From: Terebella lapidaria
Lineage: Eukaryota; Annelida; Polychaeta; Terebellida; Terebellidae
Direction: 5' to 3'
NCBI GenBank assembly: GCA_949152475.1
Contig: OX424567.1
Location: 22,779,402-22,843,401, forward strand
DNA length: 64,000 bases
Shown: positions 61,290 to 64,000 of the stretch, in pieces
Numbering within the stretch: the first letter of the stretch is position 1
Layout of the letters: the number at the start of each line of letters is the position of its first letter
The notes under the pieces: model-generated
Database searches by the model: none
What the model was told of the DNA's origin: nothing
The model's input: the letters and a program-made list of their open reading frames with translations, nothing else
Made by a program: the position numbers and the translations under genes

Positions 61290-61362
61290 ACTTCTTCTTT
61301 AGCAGATTCCAACAACATCTTGCTGTGGTGCACACATCTTGAATATGGTGTTTCTTCAACTA
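61290..61362 (-). CDS. Possible small exon, uncertain
   Basis: After a pyrimidine-rich acceptor TTTTTTCTTGTCCTAG the minus strand reads EETPYSRCVHHSKMLLESAK then EEVHRLG. A donor in the right phase for the exon at 61033-61135 is not clear. It could be a further 5' exon of that gene or unrelated. Confidence 0.3.
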
Positions 61363-61547
61363 GGACAAGAAAAAGGACTTCTTAAGAACAAAATAAACCT
61401 AAAGGATAGAAAGGTTACCATAATTGACAGCCAACACATGACCTTGAGATTTACCAGTCAAGGTCATCTTGTTGAACTGTGATGTCACCATTAATTAAGT
61501 GTGCCATATGACTTTCATGATATTTATAATACTAGTACAAAAAACTA

Positions 61548-62171
61548 GACGTATTGTCGCAAAGGCGACTGAGGTGTATCTCCGAACTTTAAACACTCCT
61601 GAGACAGGACTTGGGCAATTGCCATAAAGTAATTTTAAAGATCAAGGTAATTTTTTGCAGTTAGTTTCAATAGTTATATATCACACATGGCAGTCCAACA
61701 TCAGAGTTTGAGGCTTTTATAACAGCAAATGAGCTTAGAAGTCAGTTCGACCTTTCAAGGTCATCCAAGGTCAAGTTCAAGGTCACCATGTTAAGGCCAT
61801 ATATGAATTCCTATAAGTGTTCAAAACTAACGTCTGCAAGCGTTGAGGCTCCAGGGGCACTTTTTGAAATTTAATTGAATTTTTTTCTATTTTTCACTAG
61901 AAAACTATGAAAAAATCTCCAATACCATGAAAATCAATAGGTGTCCAGATGTAGACATGCTGATAGTTATAAATTGCAAATTACAGGCCAATGTCTTGAG
62001 TTTCAGGCTTTTTAACAGCCAAATACCTTGAAAAATCAAAATTTGACTTTCAAGGTCATCTAAGGTCAAGTTCAAGGTCACCATTTTGAAGGCCACATAT
62101 GATTTCCTATAAGTGTTCAATAGTAACATAGGCTCTATCTGCAAGCGTTGAGGCTCTAAAGGCACTTTTAA

Positions 62172-62203
<32 letters not shown>

Positions 62204-62414
62204 CCCTAAAACCATCAAAAATTGTCCGATTGCCGTAAAAATCAATAGGCATCAAGAACAAACCCCATAAAATGCCCATACCAAACTATAAAGCAATACA
62301 TGCAAAATTGTGACCTGTAGTACGATTACGTCAAAACTCTGCGGACGCGGCAATGGACGCGGACGTAGGAACATGGCCAAAACCATAGTATCTCCGATTT
62401 TCGGAGATACAGTA
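61548..62414. mobile_element. Dispersed element with two internal 290-bp repeats
   Basis: Begins near CGCAAAGGCGACTGAGGTG with GTATCTCCGAAC and ends in the perfect hairpin GTATCTCCGA/TCGGAGATAC. Two direct copies of about 290 bp (from about 61640 and 61940) carry AAGGTCATC.AAGGTCAAG, CCTATAAGTGTTCAA and GCAAGCGTTGAGGCTC. A T-run lies near 62186-62202. No coding sequence. Confidence 0.6.
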
Positions 62415-62424
62415 CAATCAACCC

Positions 62425-63600
62425 AAGGACTGAAATAGGTCACCAGACAATTCATGTTTTAACATTGCAACTGAGATACGACCTGTGCTCTGACTTCGAA
62501 AATGAGGTCAAGGGACACGAGCCTTCGTCAGACATTTTGTATTTCTAATACAGTGATCAAATTCCAGGTCATCAGAATATTCCACATATATCATTTCCTA
62601 AATATCCACAATTGATTCCCAAGCTGTAAAGTCGACATTAAGCAAGACATTAGCCATTTTGTGCTCTAACCTCGAAAACGATGTCAAAGGTTAAATTTGA
62701 GGTCATCCAAATATTCGGCGTATATCATTTCCTATATGTCCACTGCTGATTTCTGAACTGTAACGTCGGTAATAAGCAAGATATTACATGTATCAGAGCT
62801 CTAACCTTGAAAATTAGGACAAAGGTCAAAGTTAAGGTCATCGGAATATTTGGCATTTATCATTTATCATTTCCTACATGTCCACCATTGATTCCCAAGC
62901 TGTAGAGTCGATAATAAGCGAGTTATTAACCATTTTGTGCAAGTGAATTTGAAAATGACGTCAAAGGTCAAAATCAAGGTCACCAGAATATTTGCCATAT
63001 ATCATTTGCTATCATATAAATATTGACTGGTTTGAAGGGTAACATGCCGAAATGTTCCCCCGAGGAGACAATGTTTCCTGATGCAGAATGTTATTGTACC
63101 GAATGTCAATGACTTTATTTTGACTTCTGAGTGACAGTGGGGCTTTTGTTTACAATGTACATTCCATTTTCACACGGCGACAGCTACCAAGGTACGCTAG
63201 CGTGGAAAAGTTACGCTTGACGGAAACATGCGTTTTGTTTCACGGCTGATTGACCAATCAGCGGCGGGGATTCTAACATGAGGTATACTAAATATGTATA
63301 GATCCAAAATTGATTCCCAAGCCATAGGTCGATGATAAGCGCGATATTAGCCACGACCATAATCATGATAATCGATTCCTAATTGATTAAGCTAGATCTC
63401 AATCTCAATATTAATATTAAGATATTGGGCCAAGTTTGGGCCAAATTGGCCCACTTTGCATGATTCAAGGGCAACGAAACTTCTACACGTTATGGAGGAC
63501 ATAAATAAGCATCCTAGTGGCAAAAAAAAATAAAAGTTACTGAACAGATTTTGAGAAAATGGCCACTCTAAGCTCTACCCACTTGTGAAAGCATAATTTT
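62425..63600. mobile_element. Dispersed AGGTCA-rich element, second copy
   Basis: Starts GGACTGAAATAGGTCACCAG, has about four tandem units like those at 58500-59020, then TTTGGGCCAAATTGGCCCAC and GATTCAAGGGCAACGAAAC, matching the 3' part of 58456-59395. An extra non-matching segment of about 250 bp (about 63030-63290) interrupts it. The right end is not resolved. Confidence 0.55.
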
Positions 63601-64000
63601 GTCTGCAAAGCCCGAGATTTACAGATCTCAGATGAGATGTGACCTTGAGGCTTTAGCTAACCTACCTAAAAATTCAAAATGGTCGCCACAAAATGGCGAT
63701 CTCTTCGAAAAGAGGTTCATAGGGCTTGACAATGTATAATCTCTCCTAAATGGCATGTTTTCATACTTGGCGTTAATTTTACGATTTACGCTTATTTCCG
63801 GTCCAACCAATAAAGCCGCAAAACGTAAGAAGGCCAAGAATCGTAATAAACATTTGAAAATTGCTACATTTTGCGAGACCCCCATTTTACGATTTGTGGC
63901 TTTTTTCGTAAGAAAAAGTTTTTACGAATTTCGTTGGTGTGTTACATTTTGGGTTGATTTTTACATTTTGTGAAAATGTTACGATTCGCGGCCTACAACT
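63601..64000. other. Unassigned sequence at the window end
   Basis: No exon or transposon terminus recognised; may continue the dispersed element to the left. Confidence 0.4.

Noticed and set aside
1-64000. tRNA, rRNA or other structured RNA genes
   Set aside because: No cloverleaf-like stretch with A and B box motifs and no rRNA signature was recognised by eye; a covariance-model scan would be needed to exclude them.

Overview
The window is eukaryotic. It has phase-matched spliced exons, a non-LTR retrotransposon, Penelope-like elements, MITEs and several kilobases of satellite DNA. The mix of secreted trefoil/LDLa exons, CR1/L2-type LINE, Penelope-like elements and dispersed AGGTCA-rich and GGACGGACGG-type repeats looks like a marine invertebrate, most likely a mollusc and perhaps a bivalve. 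That assignment is inferred from repeat style, not proven.

Layout: 107-960 is a 35-bp minisatellite; 2041-2310 is an array of AT-rich palindromes; 2530-5104 is a 2.5-kb imperfect long inverted repeat; 5663-5800 is a small MITE with a 9-bp target duplication; about 5811-10612 is a CR1/L2-group LINE with both ORFs. From 10613 to about 49663 lies a tandem segmental duplication: unit 1 (10613-28866), unit 2 (about 31485-47705) and a truncated unit 3 (about 47706-49663). A 5'-truncated Penelope-like element (28867-31484) sits exactly at the unit 1/unit 2 junction and is absent from the unit 2/unit 3 junction. Unit 3 ends in a CA microsatellite, followed by a 24-bp minisatellite (about 49885-50430) and a 7.6-kb array of a 41-bp minisatellite (about 50436-58085). 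The right end (58456-64000) is mostly dispersed repeats, with the 3' exons of a host gene on the minus strand (59474-61135).

Host genes: (i) a secreted-type gene on the minus strand with an LDL-receptor class A exon and two P-type trefoil exons, present three times; (ii) the C-terminal half of a ubiquitin-specific protease on the plus strand, present twice; (iii) a minus-strand gene with a recombinase-like segment, an acidic segment and a C-terminal Myb-like WKDVKNWVHN segment. The copies of (i) show patchwork identity suggesting gene conversion, and changes in their last exon fall in the loops between fixed cysteines. The long frames across 50.4-58.1 kb arise from the 41-bp repeat and are not annotated as genes.
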